Source: Pontixanthobacter luteolus | Lineage (GTDB): Bacteria > Pseudomonadota > Alphaproteobacteria > Sphingomonadales > Sphingomonadaceae | NCBI RefSeq assembly: GCF_009828095.1 | Contig: NZ_WTYP01000001.1 | Coordinates: 1,116,001 to 1,180,000, forward strand | Direction: 5' to 3' | Length of the DNA: 64,000 nt | Shown: piece after piece, positions 24,504 through 33,832 of the stretch | Position numbering within the stretch: the stretch's first letter is position 1 | Layout: each line of letters starts with the position of its first letter | Translations under genes and position numbers: made by a program | The notes under the pieces: generated by a model | Database searches by the model: none | Seen by the model: the letters and a program-made list of their open reading frames with translations, nothing else | Told to the model about the DNA's origin: nothing

Positions 24504-26339
24504 TCACCCGCGTGCAACAGCTTCCGCAGCGATCATCCGGGCTTCGGCCGTCAGGCCGACCTGATTCAGCGCGGAGACGATGTGGTACAAGTGGCGGGCA
24601 GTCATCTTGTCCCACCCCTGCCCCTGCATCCCGACAGCTGCGAGATATGTGACAAGCGTCTGGTTCTTAACCTGTGCTGCTCGCTGAATGAGGGTGCTCC
24701 ATTTGGTCGCCCTGCTCAGGTCGATTTCCAGTCGTTCCTCAAACCCGGCGCGGGTCTGGCCGTCGATCCGGCCAAGCCCTGCCAGGCCAGCGACCAGGAA
24801 AGCCGATTTTCGCTGACCAGCGCTTTCATCGTCGTCGACGAAACCGTCGACCTCCCCTTCGCTGAAGGAAGCGGCGCCAACCGGCTGGGCAAGTGCGAGC
24901 AGCGCCCACGCCTCGCTGCCTTCGGTTGCGATTTCTGCCCAAGCGAGTGCATCTGCATCAAGACCAGCGGTCAGCATGGAGGCGATCAGACCGGCTGCGT
25001 CATCAGAGTATGCTTGATCAGGGGTAATGCGGGCTGCGGCATAAGCCGTCAGCACCCGTCCGGCGTAATCGGATGGTCCGGTTTCCCATATCGAGCGGAT
25101 CGCTGCGACCCGCTGCGTACCATCGCCTGCAACATAGGCTTCGCGCAATTGCGATGCAGTGGCAGAAATTGCTTCGCCAGATGCGGCGGTATCCGCGAAC
25201 GCTTCGCTGTACAGATCGACCAATGCTGCGGATGAGAGGATGCCGCGTTGTGCGGCAAGGCCAGCCCCGTCAACTCGCTGCGCCAGCGGCAAGGCGGGGT
25301 TGATCGCTGAAACGATTCTGTAATACGGGTCTGGATTGTCGCGCAGATTATCGGGAATTTCGGCACCAACGGCAGTTGCCAGCGCGTATCTCCAGGGGGT
25401 CAGTTCCGACACCCCGTCCCATTCCAGATTCACAGCACGCCGCCCGCGCCCGGCCGCGCCCGCATATCGCTGGGCCAGCAAGACGTCTATTTGCGGGGCG
25501 ATTTCAGTACGGAACGCCCTGTTCAGATTGGCCTGTGATCGCGCTTCCTGTCCCGCGAAAGCGTAGCAGATCGACTGCAACATTTGCCACTGCGGGTCTT
25601 CTCTTTCGCCGCCCTTGATCTGCACGATCGGGCAGGCCCCGACTATGTCTGTGGTGGCGACATATGCGCGCAGTGCCGCGTCGGTTAGATCGTTGTCCCA
25701 GTTCCCGGTATCGACATCCTGCGCGAGCCGCCGCGAAACGCCGAATTCACCCATGCGGTTGAGCGTTTCGGCGCGCAGTGCGGCAAATTCGACCGGGTCC
25801 ATGCCGTCAGGTGCCGCCAGACGGCTGGCAAGCGCCCTTCGCATAAGGATATGGCCCCACCGCGAAACCAACGGTCCGCGAATGCCCGCCAGCGAGGCGC
25901 GGACGAGTGATGCGGGCTGCCGGGCGAGCGATTTTTCAGGCAGACCGCCCTCGTCCATGTCCAGAATGCCGACTCGTTCTGTGGATCGGCGCGCAGCGGG
26001 CGGAATATCGAACTTCGGCTTCAGGCCGAGCAGTTCGTCCAACTCATCTCCATCGAGATTTTCCAGCTCCTCCAGCGAGGGAAGGTTCGAGGGCAGCGGA
26101 CCCGCAGCTACCGGCGCGGATGGCGCGCTGGGTATTGGCTGGACCACGGGCGAGCTGCCACCACTCGGCGCGGTTGGTGCCGATGGAGCGCGGGTGGCCG
26201 TCGGTGTCGGCGTCGGACTTGGCGCAGGTGCCGGATCGTCAAAACCTGGCGGAAGCAGCGAAGTCGGCCCCTCTTCTGCCATGACGAGGGTCGAACACAG
26301 CGCGAGAGCTGCACTGCCAGCCAGCAGCAGACGCTTCAT
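24504..26339 (-). CDS. Secreted hypothetical protein (611 aa) with Pro-rich linker and helical repeats
   Basis: I do not recognise a named family. The protein has a signal peptide (MKRLLLAGSAALALCSTLVMA), then a long Pro/Ala/Thr/Ser-rich low-complexity segment (about residues 30-85), an acidic patch (LEELENLDGDELDELLGL), and some 480 residues rich in Ala and Leu that look all-helical, like TPR/SEL1-type solenoid pairs (for example RAETLNRMGEFGVSRRLAQ and VSALNQVGLTAEARMIAAEA). It is probably periplasmic. It is translationally coupled to a 53-residue membrane protein upstream (ATGA overlap) and followed by xerD. The coupling suggests the two products work together at the envelope. Confidence 0.75.
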   Translation of the reverse strand: MKRLLLAGSAALALCSTLVMAEEGPTSLLPPGFDDPAPAPSPTPTPTATRAPSAPTAPSGGSSPVVQPIPSAPSAPVAAGPLPSNLPSLEELENLDGDELDELLGLKPKFDIPPAARRSTERVGILDMDEGGLPEKSLARQPASLVRASLAGIRGPLVSRWGHILMRRALASRLAAPDGMDPVEFAALRAETLNRMGEFGVSRRLAQDVDTGNWDNDLTDAALRAYVATTDIVGACPIVQIKGGEREDPQWQMLQSICYAFAGQEARSQANLNRAFRTEIAPQIDVLLAQRYAGAAGRGRRAVNLEWDGVSELTPWRYALATAVGAEIPDNLRDNPDPYYRIVSAINPALPLAQRVDGAGLAAQRGILSSAALVDLYSEAFADTAASGEAISATASQLREAYVAGDGTQRVAAIRSIWETGPSDYAGRVLTAYAAARITPDQAYSDDAAGLIASMLTAGLDADALAWAEIATEGSEAWALLALAQPVGAASFSEGEVDGFVDDDESAGQRKSAFLVAGLAGLGRIDGQTRAGFEERLEIDLSRATKWSTLIQRAAQVKNQTLVTYLAAVGMQGQGWDKMTARHLYHIVSALNQVGLTAEARMIAAEAVARG

Positions 26340-26497
26340 TGCACAGCCTCCGGCATTTCAATCCGCTCCGAAATCGGCCGAAGCGGCTGTTCTCCGCCAT
26401 GGAACCAGGCGGCCGCCAGAATCAGGACAACCAAAATGCACCCTGCAATCACCATTCGCTTACCCGACCCCATTCTGTTTACGGATCCTGTCCTCAT
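26336..26497 (-). CDS. Small single-span membrane protein (53 aa) coupled to the 611-aa protein
   Basis: The reading frame gives MRTGSVNRMGSGKRMVIAGC followed by a hydrophobic span (about 15-31, ILVVLILAAAWF) and a short tail ending ERIEMPEAVQ. Its TGA overlaps the ATG of the next gene (ATGA), which strongly suggests real translation. Start codons at 26497, 26473 or 26455 are possible; an AGGA stands before the second. The N-in/C-out topology (positive residues before the span) puts the tail in the periplasm, where the 611-residue partner should be. No family is recognised. Confidence 0.6.
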   Translation of the reverse strand: MRTGSVNRMGSGKRMVIAGCILVVLILAAAWFHGGEQPLRPISERIEMPEAVQ

Positions 26498-26576
26498 GCC
26501 TGACAAAGCATCTCTATAGGCTGCCTGTCACAACCTTGGTTGCGCCCCGCCTAGCGCATCTATAGGCGAAGCGGCA

Positions 26577-27161
26577 ATGCGTGTTGAGAGTGAAAACACC
26601 GATCATCCGGGCATTTCGGATGCAGAGATCGCCGCGATTGCCTCGCGGATCGATCGGCCAATCGTGCTTGTCGGCTTGATGGGTACGGGAAAATCGACCG
26701 TCGGACGCAAACTTGCCAGCTTGATCGGATCCGATTTCGTCGATGCCGATGAGGAAATCGAGGATGCCGCCCAGCTTTCAGTGGCAGAGATTTTCGCGCA
26801 GTTTGGCGAGGACTATTTCCGCGACGGTGAACGCCGTGTGCTCGCAAGACTGATCGAGGAGCATGACGGTGTGATCGCAACTGGCGGCGGCGCATTTATC
26901 AACGACGAAACCCGCAGTCTTATTCTGGACAAGGCGATCGCCGTCTGGATTGATTGTGAGATCGATATTCTGGTGGAGCGGACAGGCAGGCGCGATACGC
27001 GGCCGTTGCTGCGTGCCGGCGACCCCAAGGAAATATTGACGCGTCTGCACAAGGAACGTGAACCGTTCTATTCGCAGGCCCAGATACGGGTGGGCAGTGA
27101 AGACGGCCCGCATTATGAAACCGCAATCGCAATTCTAAAGGCAATCGACCGATGGCTGTAA
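26577..27161 (+). CDS. aroK: Shikimate kinase AroK
   Basis: AroK phosphorylates shikimate at the 3-hydroxyl in the aromatic amino-acid pathway. The 194-residue protein has Walker A GLMGTGKST (33-41), the shikimate-binding DADEEIE, RRVLARL and GGGAFI segments, and the lid Arg in RRDTRPLL. The N-terminal 26 residues are an extension often seen in alphaproteobacteria. It overlaps aroB by ten bases, so the two are co-expressed, and is divergent from the small membrane protein gene across 79 bases. Confidence 0.96.
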   Translation: MRVESENTDHPGISDAEIAAIASRIDRPIVLVGLMGTGKSTVGRKLASLIGSDFVDADEEIEDAAQLSVAEIFAQFGEDYFRDGERRVLARLIEEHDGVIATGGGAFINDETRSLILDKAIAVWIDCEIDILVERTGRRDTRPLLRAGDPKEILTRLHKEREPFYSQAQIRVGSEDGPHYETAIAILKAIDRWL

Positions 27162-28261
27162 TCCCCGTGGAGTTGGCCGGCCGGCCGTATCAGGTCCATG
27201 TCGGACGCGGGTTGCTGGAAAATGCGGCCGAAATCTGCGGAGATTTTCTGCGCAAGACCATCGTCCCGGTTGTGGCGGATGAGAATGCACGCGCGCATCA
27301 TGGTGATCGTCTGGACCAGTCACTGTCCAATGCCGGTCATGAAATCGCATGGTACGATGTCGCGCCGGGAGAAGGGTCAAAAAGCTGGCGTGAACTTGAA
27401 CGTTTGACCGATTGGCTGCTGGCCCAGGGTGTGGAGCGCGGTGACAAGGTAATTGCCCTTGGCGGCGGAGTGACGGGCGATCTTACCGGCTTTGCCTGCT
27501 CGATCCTCAAACGTGGCTGCGGTTTTATCCAGGTACCGACCACATTGCTTGCACAAGTGGATTCGTCGGTTGGCGGGAAGACCGCAATCAACACCGCTGC
27601 GGGCAAAAACCTGATCGGGGCATTCCATCAGCCATCGCTGGTCCTTGCCGACACGGACTCGCTCACAACTTTGCCGCCGCGCGAGATTGGTGCCGGTTAT
27701 GCAGAAGTAATCAAATACGGAATTCTGGGCGACGCTGCATTTTTCGATTGGTGCGAAAACCATGGCGGAGAAGTCGTCGCGCTTGACGAACAAGCGCTTG
27801 AGACTGCCGTTTCGCGAAGCGTCGAAACCAAAGCGCGGATCGTGGCTGAGGACGAACGCGAGCTGACCGGACGCAGGGCGCTGCTCAATCTGGGTCATAC
27901 GTTCGGCCATGCTTTGGAAGCGGAAACAGGATACTCTTCCGCACTGCTGCACGGCGAAGGCGTTGCCCTGGGAATGGTGCTCGCCGCCCGCTATTCTGCC
28001 AGGCGCGACCTCCTGTCACTAGGTGATGCCGAAAGGATCGCAGCGGCGATTGGTTCTGCGGGCCTGCCGACGGAGATTTCCGCGCTCGGTTTGGACTGCG
28101 ATGGTGCCCGCCTCGCTGACCATATGCGGCATGACAAGAAGATGGATGCAGGCACCCTGCCATTCATTTTGCTGCGCAGCATAGGCGCAGCATTTCTTGA
28201 TCATGATGTCAGTCTGGATGATGCCTCCGCATTTCTGGACGAGCAGCTACAGGCGCATTGA
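27152..28261 (+). CDS. aroB: 3-dehydroquinate synthase AroB
   Basis: AroB cyclises DAHP to 3-dehydroquinate, the second step of the shikimate pathway, using NAD and zinc. The 369-residue protein shows the NAD-binding ALGGGVTGDLTGFAC, the QVPTTLLAQVDSSVGGKTAIN substrate loop, the metal ligands around EVIKYG and NLGHTFGHALEAE, and HGEGVALGM. The start ATG lies inside the last codons of aroK. The 3-dehydroquinate dehydratase and other pathway genes are not in this window. Confidence 0.97.
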   Translation: MAVIPVELAGRPYQVHVGRGLLENAAEICGDFLRKTIVPVVADENARAHHGDRLDQSLSNAGHEIAWYDVAPGEGSKSWRELERLTDWLLAQGVERGDKVIALGGGVTGDLTGFACSILKRGCGFIQVPTTLLAQVDSSVGGKTAINTAAGKNLIGAFHQPSLVLADTDSLTTLPPREIGAGYAEVIKYGILGDAAFFDWCENHGGEVVALDEQALETAVSRSVETKARIVAEDERELTGRRALLNLGHTFGHALEAETGYSSALLHGEGVALGMVLAARYSARRDLLSLGDAERIAAAIGSAGLPTEISALGLDCDGARLADHMRHDKKMDAGTLPFILLRSIGAAFLDHDVSLDDASAFLDEQLQAH

Positions 28262-28293
28262 CCTCGGCGCTGCGCCGGTGAATGCTGCGCAGC

Positions 28294-29061
28294 ATGAAAC
28301 GTTTTATCGATCTTTCGATCCCGATCACAAACGATGTGATCTCCGATCCTGATGTTATGCGCCCGCGCATCGAATACGTGACGCACGAAACCAGTTGGCA
28401 GCAGATCGCGATGTTCTTCCCCGGACTGGAGAAGGATGACTTGCCCGACGGGGAAGGATGGGCGGTCGAAATGCTGCAGCTGTCGACCCACAACGGCACC
28501 CATATGGATGCCCCGTGGCACTATCACTCCACCACCGACAACGGCGCGCGCAAAGCCCCCAGTATCGACGAGGCACCGCTGGACCGGTTCCTGCGGCCCG
28601 GCGTGAAGCTCGATTTCAGCAAACTGCCGCATGGCCACGTGGTCACCGCTGCAGAGGTCGAGGCGGAGCTTGCACGCATCGGTCACACGCTCGAACCGCT
28701 GGATATCGTGTTGGTCCAGTCGGGTGCGATTTACGGGACAGACAACTTCACCGATCAGGGTGTTGGCCTCGGCGAAGAAGCGACACTCTACCTCACTGAA
28801 CGTGGGGTCGAAGTGGTCGGAACCGATGCGTGGAGCTGGGACGCACCGTTCAGCCACACGGCGAAACGCTGGGCTGAAACCCGCGATCCGAAAATCATCT
28901 GGGAAGGTCACAAGGCAGGCCGGATACGTCCGTATTACCAGATCGAGAAACTGACGAACCTCGAGGCACTGCCCGACAAAGGTTTCACCGTCAGCTGCTT
29001 TCCGGTGAAGATCGACAAGGCAAGTGCCGGATGGATCAGGGCGGTGGCAATCATCGACTGA
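28294..29061 (+). CDS. Metal-dependent hydrolase, cyclase family (kynurenine formamidase-like)
   Basis: The 255-residue protein has the cyclase-family metal motif HNGTHMDAPWH (His66, His70, Asp72, His76), shared by bacterial kynurenine formamidase KynB, isatin hydrolase and polyketide cyclases. The substrate is not clear: the length (KynB is about 210) and the absence of kyn genes argue against plain tryptophan degradation. Neither possible start (28282 or 28294) has a good Shine-Dalgarno; 28294 gives the family-typical MKRFIDLSIPI. It follows aroB by 32 bases in the same direction and converges on csaA. Confidence 0.82.
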   Translation: MKRFIDLSIPITNDVISDPDVMRPRIEYVTHETSWQQIAMFFPGLEKDDLPDGEGWAVEMLQLSTHNGTHMDAPWHYHSTTDNGARKAPSIDEAPLDRFLRPGVKLDFSKLPHGHVVTAAEVEAELARIGHTLEPLDIVLVQSGAIYGTDNFTDQGVGLGEEATLYLTERGVEVVGTDAWSWDAPFSHTAKRWAETRDPKIIWEGHKAGRIRPYYQIEKLTNLEALPDKGFTVSCFPVKIDKASAGWIRAVAIID

Positions 29062-29070
29062 CGCGAAAAG

Positions 29071-29442
29071 TCAGAACAGGCGCGATCCATTGGCGACCTT
29101 CACATCCGGCGCGAACAGGACCACCTCGCCCTCCCCATCTGCGAAACCGAGCGTGAGAACTTCCGACATCGCCGGGCCGATCTGACGCGGCGGGAAATTG
29201 ACCACCGCCGCAACTTGCCGCCCCGGCAGTTCATCAATCGGATAATTCGCGACGATTTGCGCGCAGCTTTTCTTGACGCCGATGATATCCCCGAAATCGA
29301 TCTGCAATTTGTACGCAGGATTGCGCGCTTCGGGAAACTCCTCCGCCACCACGATCGTACCGACACGAATGTCGACCTTCAGAAAATCGTCGAACGCAAT
29401 CGGGTCGGCAGCCGGAGCCTGCGGATCGTGCAGCAGATGCAT
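29071..29442 (-). CDS. csaA: tRNA-binding domain protein, CsaA-like
   Basis: This 123-residue protein is almost wholly a tRNA-binding OB-fold domain of the EMAP-II/CsaA type: FLKVDIRVGTIVVAEEFPEARNPAYKLQIDFG, the IVANYP segment and the C-terminal GFADGEGEVVLFAPD. CsaA proteins dimerise, bind tRNA and have been proposed as export chaperones; the physiological role is uncertain. Its ATG shares one base with the pccA stop (TGATG), and it ends the long propionate operon. Confidence 0.85.
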   Translation of the reverse strand: MHLLHDPQAPAADPIAFDDFLKVDIRVGTIVVAEEFPEARNPAYKLQIDFGDIIGVKKSCAQIVANYPIDELPGRQVAAVVNFPPRQIGPAMSEVLTLGFADGEGEVVLFAPDVKVANGSRLF

Positions 29443-31463
29443 CAGTCTAGCTCGAGAATGACCGCGTCGACTGCCAGACTTTCACCTTGTTCCGCGTTGA
29501 TCTTGGCGATGGTGCCCGCTTTCTCTGCGCGCAGAATGTTTTCCATTTTCATCGCTTCGACCGTGGCGAGCGGCTGTCCCGGCTGGACTTCCTCGCCTTC
29601 TTCCACATGCAGCTTTACCAGCAGACCGGGCATCGGGCAGATCAGCATCTTCGAAAGATCAGGCGGAATTTTCTCGATCATATGCTCGGCCAGATCGGCA
29701 ATCCGGGTCGGCAGAATTCGCAAGGAATGTGTCGCCCCGCGTGTTGTCACATCATAGCCGGTCCGCGTTGACTTGAGCTGGATGGTGATGGTCTCTGCGC
29801 CCAGATCAACGTCCACCATCCGGTCACCGGGGGTGTATTCCATCTCCAGTTCGACAGGGATTCCATCAACGGTGATCTCTTCTTCTTCCAGCACCACTTC
29901 ATAGTCGCTGTCGCCGATCCGAACTGTCCAGTCGCCAGGCGCATAAAGCGGCCCGTCGAGTTGCTGGTCAATCCGCCGAGCACGGTCGGCATCGATAGTC
30001 GCGATTACGCCGCCGATCGCCGCCAACCCCCGTTTGAGTTTATCGGACGCGGCTGCACCTTCGAAACCTTCAGGATATTCCTCCGCGATAAAACCGGTGG
30101 TGAGTTCGCCGCTGCGGAAGCGTTCGTGCTGCATGATCGCGCTGAGGAAATCGACGTTATGACCGAGCCCTTCTATCCGGAACGCATCAAGTGCCTGAAC
30201 CTGCAAATCAGCAGCCTCGTCACGGGTTTCGCCCCAGGTGACCAGTTTCGCGATCATCGGATCGTAAAACATTGAAACTTCGCCGCCTTCGAACACCCCA
30301 TCGTCGACGCGGATACCGTCAACCCCGCGCCGGCCATTTTCCGCGCCGTCATCGGCCCACGGTTCGACCGGTGGCTGGTAATGCACGAGACGCCCGGTTG
30401 ACGGCAGGAAACCGCGATAGGGGTCCTCTGCATAAACACGGTTTTCGATGGCCCAACCGTCGATCTTCACATCATCCTGCGTGATCTCCAGCTTTTCGCC
30501 GGCGGCAACACGGATCATCTGTTCCACCAGATCGACACCGGTAATCGCCTCGGTCACCGGATGTTCGACCTGCAGGCGGGTATTCATTTCGAGGAAATAG
30601 AAACTCTCCCCCGTCTTGTCCGCGCCGCTGACAATCAGTTCCACGGTACCGGCCGAGTGGTAATCCACCGCTTTCGAAAGAGCGACGCACTGCTCGCCCA
30701 TAGCCTTGCGCATTTTGGGCGTGACAAACGGCGAAGGCGCTTCTTCGACCACTTTCTGGTGGCGGCGCTGGATCGAACATTCGCGCTCGTTGAGATAGAT
30801 CACGTTGCCGTGCCTGTCGCCGAGGATCTGAATTTCGATATGCCGCGGGTTTTCGATGAATTTCTCGATGAAAACGCGGTCGTCGCCGAAGGAATTGAGT
30901 CCTTCGCGCTTGGTCGCCTCGAACCCTTCGCGGACATCCTTTTCATCATAGGCAAGCCGCATACCCTTGCCCCCGCCGCCCGCGCTGGCCTTCATCATCA
31001 CCGGATAACCGATTTCATCGCTGATCTCGACCGCGTGGTCCGTATCGCGGATTTCACCGACGAAACCGGGCACAACGTTCACGCCCGCTTCCCGCGCCAG
31101 TTTCTTGGATTCGATCTTGTCGCCCATCGCGGCAATCGCGCCGACTGGCGGGCCAATAAACTCGATGCCTTCTTTCGCGAGTTGTTCAACGAAACTCGCA
31201 CGCTCGGAAAGGAAGCCATAACCGGGATGCACGGCCTCTGCCCCGGTCTGTTTGCAAGCCGCAATAATCTTGTCCGCGACCAGATAGCTTTCGGAAGCCT
31301 GTGCCGGTCCGATATGAACCGCTTCGTCGGCCATCCGCACGAACGGTGCACGCGCATCGGCGTCAGAATAGACTGCAACCGTCTGAATACCCATTCGGCG
31401 AGCAGTCTTGATCACACGGCAGGCAATTTCACCGCGATTGGCGATAAGGATTTTCTTGAACAT
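29442..31463 (-). CDS. pccA: Propionyl-CoA carboxylase alpha subunit (biotin carboxylase plus biotin carrier)
   Basis: This 673-residue protein joins a biotin carboxylase domain (FKKILIANRGEIACRVI, ATP-grasp GGGGKGMR, and MNTRLQVEHPVTE), a linking BT domain, and a C-terminal biotinyl domain with VEAMKMEN, where Lys639 carries biotin. With PccB it carboxylates propionyl-CoA to (S)-methylmalonyl-CoA. An acetyl- or methylcrotonyl-CoA carboxylase is the main alternative, but pccB, mce and mcm in the same operon settle the role. The ATG (31463) overlaps the upstream LprI-type gene stop as TGATG; a TTG one codon earlier is less likely. Confidence 0.96.
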   Translation of the reverse strand: MFKKILIANRGEIACRVIKTARRMGIQTVAVYSDADARAPFVRMADEAVHIGPAQASESYLVADKIIAACKQTGAEAVHPGYGFLSERASFVEQLAKEGIEFIGPPVGAIAAMGDKIESKKLAREAGVNVVPGFVGEIRDTDHAVEISDEIGYPVMMKASAGGGGKGMRLAYDEKDVREGFEATKREGLNSFGDDRVFIEKFIENPRHIEIQILGDRHGNVIYLNERECSIQRRHQKVVEEAPSPFVTPKMRKAMGEQCVALSKAVDYHSAGTVELIVSGADKTGESFYFLEMNTRLQVEHPVTEAITGVDLVEQMIRVAAGEKLEITQDDVKIDGWAIENRVYAEDPYRGFLPSTGRLVHYQPPVEPWADDGAENGRRGVDGIRVDDGVFEGGEVSMFYDPMIAKLVTWGETRDEAADLQVQALDAFRIEGLGHNVDFLSAIMQHERFRSGELTTGFIAEEYPEGFEGAAASDKLKRGLAAIGGVIATIDADRARRIDQQLDGPLYAPGDWTVRIGDSDYEVVLEEEEITVDGIPVELEMEYTPGDRMVDVDLGAETITIQLKSTRTGYDVTTRGATHSLRILPTRIADLAEHMIEKIPPDLSKMLICPMPGLLVKLHVEEGEEVQPGQPLATVEAMKMENILRAEKAGTIAKINAEQGESLAVDAVILELD

Positions 31464-31813
31464 CAATTGGCCATTTCAACATAGGCGCGCAGCTGTTCAG
31501 TGCGCGCACGGGTGAGTGAAGTCATGCAATTCGAATGGATGAGCGGAACGATCGAACCGCCACGATAAATACCGGCTTCAAATGCACAATGGGCATCGCG
31601 AAAAGCAATCCATGCGCGCTGCGCCTGAAGCAATTCGTCGCCGGATTCGTCGCTACCGGAACGGGCACGTGCGAGACGCCATGCAGCGTTCAGATCGTGA
31701 TCCGCCGCGCGATATTCCGCCTCTGCACAGCGGTTCATCTCCGCCTGCGTCATGGCATCTTCGCAGTCGATAACTGCGGGCGCGGAAGCCGCCAGAAGAA
31801 GGGACAAAATCAT
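31463..31813 (-). CDS. LprI/DUF1311-family secreted protein
   Basis: The 116-residue product has a short signal peptide (MILSLLLAASAPA) and the cysteine-containing LprI-type domain: CEDAMTQAEMNRCAEAEY, then QRAWIAFRDAHCAFEA and a final Cys in HSNCMTSLTRAR. Lipoprotein LprI of Mycobacterium was described as a lysozyme inhibitor, and DUF1311 proteins are usually periplasmic with disulphides; the role here is unknown. It overlaps the N-demethylase-like gene upstream (ATGA) and pccA downstream (TGATG). A second, diverged member lies in the same operon (33829-34239). Confidence 0.85.
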   Translation of the reverse strand: MILSLLLAASAPAVIDCEDAMTQAEMNRCAEAEYRAADHDLNAAWRLARARSGSDESGDELLQAQRAWIAFRDAHCAFEAGIYRGGSIVPLIHSNCMTSLTRARTEQLRAYVEMAN

Positions 31814-32610
31814 GGTGTGCGTTCAATCTCCTGCCTCTGCGCATAGCCGATTAAAGCGGCTGCGTAAGCCCCTGCGCCGCGCCGGTCCCCCTCGCCCTCC
31901 AAAAGCGAGCGCATTGCATCGCCAAGCCGCGCCTGGTTCTGCCTAGAGAACTGACCGAGAGGCGATGTATAAATCCCGATGGTGAACAGGATTGCGCCGG
32001 TTTCCGGCAGGCGCCGCAGCGTCTGACGTTCGGAGCGAACGAACAGGGTTTCGCCAGCATTTTGCTGAGTGACATGGGAAAAAGCTTGCTCGGGCGGTTC
32101 GGCCACCCAGCGTTTTTCGCCCGTCGCTGCAATGAACCAGTTGCATCGGCCATAGATCGCGCCGGGCTTCAGCTTGGCCATGAAGTGATCGACGCCGCTC
32201 GCAAGTTGTTCTTCATATCCCTGGATCGGAGCATGAAGCGCACGCAGCGGCAGGCCCATCTTGTCAGCGGGCGTCCAGTCAGACGGCCACGCCACTGCCG
32301 CACCGACGAGGCGGTATTGCTCGTCCCCGGGCCGCAGAGTTAGCAGGCACATATCCTCGTGATGCGCGCGCGCCGCCTCGGCAAGTCCGCCTGAAAGACC
32401 GAGCATCGCCGCAAGTTCAGCCCCCGCCGCCGCGCCCTCTGCGGATAACTGAATGCCTTCCGGATATGCCGCAAACCCTTCGGCTCGGGCGGCAAGATCG
32501 GGGCGCGGCTGCAGCCAGTCGCGCTCGTCCAGCTTGGCCAGCCCCATTTTCAGCACGCCGCCACCGCGGGCGCGGGGCAGCAGTTCATCGGCGGAAAAGC
32601 CAAGTGTCAT
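31810..32610 (-). CDS. Heme-dependent oxidative N-demethylase family protein (DUF3445)
   Basis: The 266-residue protein matches the DUF3445/HODM alpha-subunit-like family: an N-terminal MGLAKLDERDWLQPRPDLAARAEGF, then HHEDMCLLTL, VAWPSDWTPADKMGLPLRALHAPI, the GRCNWFIA segment, and LFVRSERQTLRRLPETGAILFTIGIY near the end. The characterised HODM is a haem/flavin dimethylamine demethylase with a PAS-type haem pocket; whether this stand-alone copy does the same is unknown, as no reductase partner gene lies nearby. The start at 32610 ([11 protein letters not shown]) overlaps the 72-residue membrane protein gene (ATGA-type), and a longer frame to 32706 is rejected. Confidence 0.8.
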   Translation of the reverse strand: MTLGFSADELLPRARGGGVLKMGLAKLDERDWLQPRPDLAARAEGFAAYPEGIQLSAEGAAAGAELAAMLGLSGGLAEAARAHHEDMCLLTLRPGDEQYRLVGAAVAWPSDWTPADKMGLPLRALHAPIQGYEEQLASGVDHFMAKLKPGAIYGRCNWFIAATGEKRWVAEPPEQAFSHVTQQNAGETLFVRSERQTLRRLPETGAILFTIGIYTSPLGQFSRQNQARLGDAMRSLLEGEGDRRGAGAYAAALIGYAQRQEIERTP

Positions 32611-32825
32611 TTCCGCCTTGTCCGAATAAATATGGCTAAAGCCAGTGCGGCAACGATTGCCGAGATTATCGCAAGACCGAGATAGAAAGCGCCGTAATCG
32701 CTGCAAAAGTCTTGCGCCCAGTCACAGCCGGGCCTTGGCACCGCCGAATGCCACAGCGCTGCAAATGCCATCGCGGTAATTGCTGCGGCTGCGGCCAGTA
32801 TCGCTGCGAAGGCTCTTGCAATCAC
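32607..32825 (-). CDS. Small two-span membrane protein (72 aa)
   Basis: The product has two hydrophobic spans (about 3-25 and 47-67) joined by a short loop with two cysteines ([14 protein letters not shown]) and a basic RTRRK tail. No family is recognised. The GTG start overlaps the bioB stop (GTGA) and the stop overlaps the next gene by four bases, so it is built into the operon and very likely translated. The loop cysteines would face the periplasm if the tail is cytoplasmic. Confidence 0.6.
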   Translation of the reverse strand: MIARAFAAILAAAAAITAMAFAALWHSAVPRPGCDWAQDFCSDYGAFYLGLAIISAIVAALALAIFIRTRRK

Positions 32826-33832
32826 TCAGCCGGCTCGCTCACCTTGCACGCCCGCATGGGCTCTTCCTGCGTCAGGGCGGTCAGGCCCAGCTTTGCAAAC
32901 AGCGCGCTGTCGCTGTCGTCGCCGGCATTGGGTGCGGTCAGCAATTTGTCGCCGGTGAAGATCGAATTGGCGCCCGCCATGAAACACAGCGCCTGAGCGG
33001 CCTCGCTCATGCTTTCGCGGCCAGCGCTGAGGCGCACCATGCTCATCGGCATACAGATGCGCGCGACCGCCACAGTGCGAACGAATTCGATATCGTCGAT
33101 TTTCGCGAGCGGCGTATCTGCCAGCATATCACCCAGCACCGTGCCTTTCACTGGCACCAGCGCATTGACCGGCACGCTTTCGGGATGGCGTTCAAGCGTG
33201 GCGAGCGTGTGGACGAAGCCGACGCGGTCATCCCGCGTTTCGCCCATGCCCACGATCCCGCCGCTACACACGTTGATGCCCGCACCGCGCACGTTCTGAA
33301 GCGTGTCGAGCCGGTCCTCATACTTGCGGCTGGAAATCACCCGCTCGTAATATTCCGGCCCCGTATCGACGTTGTGGTTGTAATAATCGAGGCCCGCTTC
33401 TTTGAGCATGTTCGCTTGTCCGGGTGTCAGCATCCCCAGCGTCATGCAGGTTTCAAGCCCCATGGCCCGCACGCCCTTTACGATCTCGACGATCGCAGGC
33501 ATGTCGCGGTCTTTCGGGTTGCGCCATGCCGCGCCCATGCAGAAACGCTGGCTGCCAGCGTCCTTCGCCTGCGCCGCGCGCTGGAGGACCGATTGCACCT
33601 CCATCAGCTTGGTCGCCTCAACCCCGCTATCAGCCTTCACCGACTGCGAACAATAGCCGCAATCCTCCGGACACCCGCCTGTCTTGATCGACAGCAGGGT
33701 GCATAGCTGGATCTGTTCGGGCGGATGGTTCTCGCGGTGAACGCTTGCCGCTTGAAACAGCAGCTCAGTAAAGGGAAGGTCGAACAGCGCGGCAATTTCT
33801 TCGCGGGTCCAGTCGGTGCGGATTTGGGTCAT
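32822..33832 (-). CDS. bioB: Biotin synthase BioB
   Basis: BioB inserts sulphur into dethiobiotin to make biotin, using SAM radical chemistry and two iron-sulphur clusters. The 336-residue protein has the radical-SAM triad C54-PED-C58-GY-C61, then [18 protein letters not shown], the YYNHNVDTG and GGIVGMGE segments, and the [19 protein letters not shown] end. The other bio genes (bioA, bioD, bioF) are not here. Placement in the operon makes sense, as biotin is the cofactor of PccA encoded downstream. It overlaps the upstream LprI-like gene by four bases. Confidence 0.97.
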   Translation of the reverse strand: MTQIRTDWTREEIAALFDLPFTELLFQAASVHRENHPPEQIQLCTLLSIKTGGCPEDCGYCSQSVKADSGVEATKLMEVQSVLQRAAQAKDAGSQRFCMGAAWRNPKDRDMPAIVEIVKGVRAMGLETCMTLGMLTPGQANMLKEAGLDYYNHNVDTGPEYYERVISSRKYEDRLDTLQNVRGAGINVCSGGIVGMGETRDDRVGFVHTLATLERHPESVPVNALVPVKGTVLGDMLADTPLAKIDDIEFVRTVAVARICMPMSMVRLSAGRESMSEAAQALCFMAGANSIFTGDKLLTAPNAGDDSDSALFAKLGLTALTQEEPMRACKVSEPAE

